NCBI RefSeq assembly: GCF_007896845.1
Contig: NZ_VOHS01000009.1
Span: 62,001-126,000 of the forward strand
DNA: 64,000 nucleotides
Direction: 5' to 3'
Origin: Chitinophaga pinensis
Lineage (GTDB): Bacteria > Bacteroidota > Bacteroidia > Chitinophagales > Chitinophagaceae
Shown: piece by piece, positions 62,898 to 64,000 of the stretch
Numbering within the stretch: the first letter of the stretch is position 1
How the letters are laid out: every line of letters begins with the position of its first letter
The notes under the pieces: generated by a model
What the model was told of the DNA's origin: nothing
The model's input: the letters and a program-made list of their open reading frames with translations, nothing else
The model's database searches: none
Program-made: the position numbers and the translations under genes

Positions 62898-64000
62898 TTA
62901 TGATCTTCCGAATACCAGGTAGGCTATCACCAGCGTAAATACGATGTTAAAGGCCTGAGCAATGATAAAGGCCATTGCCGGACGACCATTCTCCATCTTA
63001 AAGATATCGGTGAATTTCGTCTCCAGTCCTATACAGGTAAACGCAATAGCGAACCAATATGTTTGCAGATCTTTTAAAGGCCCTTTCGCAGCAACCACTG
63101 ATGTTGCCGGCAGCAGGAAGGAAAACAGGAGGGAAGCGCATATAAATCCGAGCACAAATTTTGGGAAACGCTCCCATATCGTACGCAGCGTAGGCTTTTC
63201 ATAACCAGCTTCCTTACGGGTGTACGACCAGTACAGGGAAATAAAGAATGCGGCCAGTCCGAGTAATACGTTCTGTGAGAATTTCACCAGCGTCGCATAT
63301 TTCAGCGCCTCTTCTCCCAGCATAGTTCCCGCGGCCACTACGGCGCCGGAAGTATCAATTGTACCTCCCAGCCAGGCACCAGCAACGGCTGGCGGCATAT
63401 GTGCCCATGTGGCAATATATGGCATGAACAACATCATAGGGATCGCTACGATCAGTACCAATGAGATGACATGAGAAAGCTTTTTATTATCTCCTTCGAT
63501 CGCACCCGCGGTGGCGATAGCGGCTGATACACCGCAGATAGATACCGCACTGGATATCATCATCCGGAATTCATCATCGAGTTTGAGTTTCCGGCATACC
63601 CAGAAACTGAAATACCAGACAGTAAATACAACTGCCACGGACTGCAGGATACCTAGTCCGCCGGCTTTAATAATATCGTCAAACAGGACGTTGGCACCCA
63701 GCAGAACCAACCCGATTTTGATATATAACTCCGTCTGAATAGCAGGTTTCAGTATAGCAGGCACTCCCACCAGATTGCTGATGAGCAGTCCGAGGATAAG
63801 GCTGAACAACACCACCTCAATCCCGAAATCCTTCAATGTTTTATAGCTGGCAATAAACTGTGCCAGCAATGTTACAAAGATGATGAACAGGAGAGAGATA
63901 AAGAGTTTTGCTACCTCTACCTTGCCTGTGAATGATTTGGCCAGCAGTATACTGCCCAATACCCACAGGAATAAAATACCGGTCTGTTTCCAGATCTCAA
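62898..64000 (-). CDS. YeiH/UPF0324 family putative transporter (5' end outside window)
   Basis: The frame is open through base 64000, so the gene begins beyond the right edge; the TTG at 63959 is internal. The 367 visible residues contain about ten hydrophobic segments and the UPF0324 signatures KIGLVLLGANVLFDDI, SICGVSAAIATAGAI and WLGGTIDTSGAVVAAG. The family has been named putative sulfate exporters, without firm proof. It ends at a terminator. Confidence 0.85.
   Translation of the reverse strand, partial: EIWKQTGILFLWVLGSILLAKSFTGKVEVAKLFISLLFIIFVTLLAQFIASYKTLKDFGIEVVLFSLILGLLISNLVGVPAILKPAIQTELYIKIGLVLLGANVLFDDIIKAGGLGILQSVAVVFTVWYFSFWVCRKLKLDDEFRMMISSAVSICGVSAAIATAGAIEGDNKKLSHVISLVLIVAIPMMLFMPYIATWAHMPPAVAGAWLGGTIDTSGAVVAAGTMLGEEALKYATLVKFSQNVLLGLAAFFISLYWSYTRKEAGYEKPTLRTIWERFPKFVLGFICASLLFSFLLPATSVVAAKGPLKDLQTYWFAIAFTCIGLETKFTDIFKMENGRPAMAFIIAQAFNIVFTLVIAYLVFGRS

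Overview
The window looks like a chromosomal segment of a Bacteroidota bacterium, most probably Chitinophaga or a close relative in the Chitinophagaceae. This rests on several signs: giant surface proteins ending in Por/type IX secretion (T9SS) sorting domains, many promoters with the Bacteroidota -7 box TAnnTTTG, few Shine-Dalgarno sites, and family-typical proteins (DUF2027-Smr, DUF4870, the half-length GT5 protein beside panC). No database search was possible; the genus is an inference.

Layout. 1-6.1 kb holds housekeeping genes on the + strand: the 3' end of RNase R, a polyprenyl diphosphate synthase, a CAT-type amino acid permease, a DoxX protein, a Smr-domain protein, the RNase P RNA gene (rnpB) and a DUF4870 membrane protein. 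6.1-18.3 kb is on the - strand: a secreted subtilisin-like protease, an ALDH7-type aldehyde dehydrogenase, a DUF1338 (HglS-like) dioxygenase joined to panB, ppx, ppk1, a YbhN-like membrane protein, panD and panC. The aldehyde dehydrogenase and DUF1338 protein together suggest lysine/2-aminoadipate breakdown. The three pantothenate genes are present but split. 18.3-22 kb on the + strand has a truncated GT5 protein, metK and two small secreted proteins of unknown function.

22-59.6 kb is a large exopolysaccharide (EPS) locus in several transcription units. The - strand part (40.8 to 22 kb) runs from a 2333-residue T9SS-exported esterase/Fn3/PA14/LamG protein through a Wzc-like chain-length ATPase, an acyltransferase with a probable frameshift, an unannotated 38-residue membrane peptide, a Wzy-like polymerase/ligase, a half-length TolC-like protein, a GT-C-like membrane enzyme, a second acyltransferase, an esterase, and a Tat-exported GMC oxidoreductase pair. 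The + strand part (42.8-50.3 kb) holds a stand-alone receiver, a priming sugar transferase fused to a receiver-like domain, two GT2 enzymes, an asparagine-synthase-like amidotransferase, a GT4 enzyme and a methyltransferase. A GT2 enzyme (41.2-42.4 kb), a Wzx flippase (50.4-51.8 kb), a GT4-acetyltransferase pair (57.7-59.6 kb) and a second giant T9SS protein (52.3-57.6 kb; esterase, beta-helix, ten PKD-like repeats) complete it. The set fits a Wzx/Wzy-type pathway: priming, chain assembly, decoration, flipping, polymerisation and export. No Wza-type outer membrane exporter is visible. Three related alpha/beta-hydrolase domains suggest the polymer is acylated and trimmed outside the cell.

59.7-64 kb returns to general functions: a GNAT-nitrilase fusion with a small MTH1187/YkoF-like protein, a GT-C membrane protein, and a YeiH-family transporter that runs off the window. 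No tRNA, rRNA, CRISPR array, transposase, integrase or phage gene was recognised.
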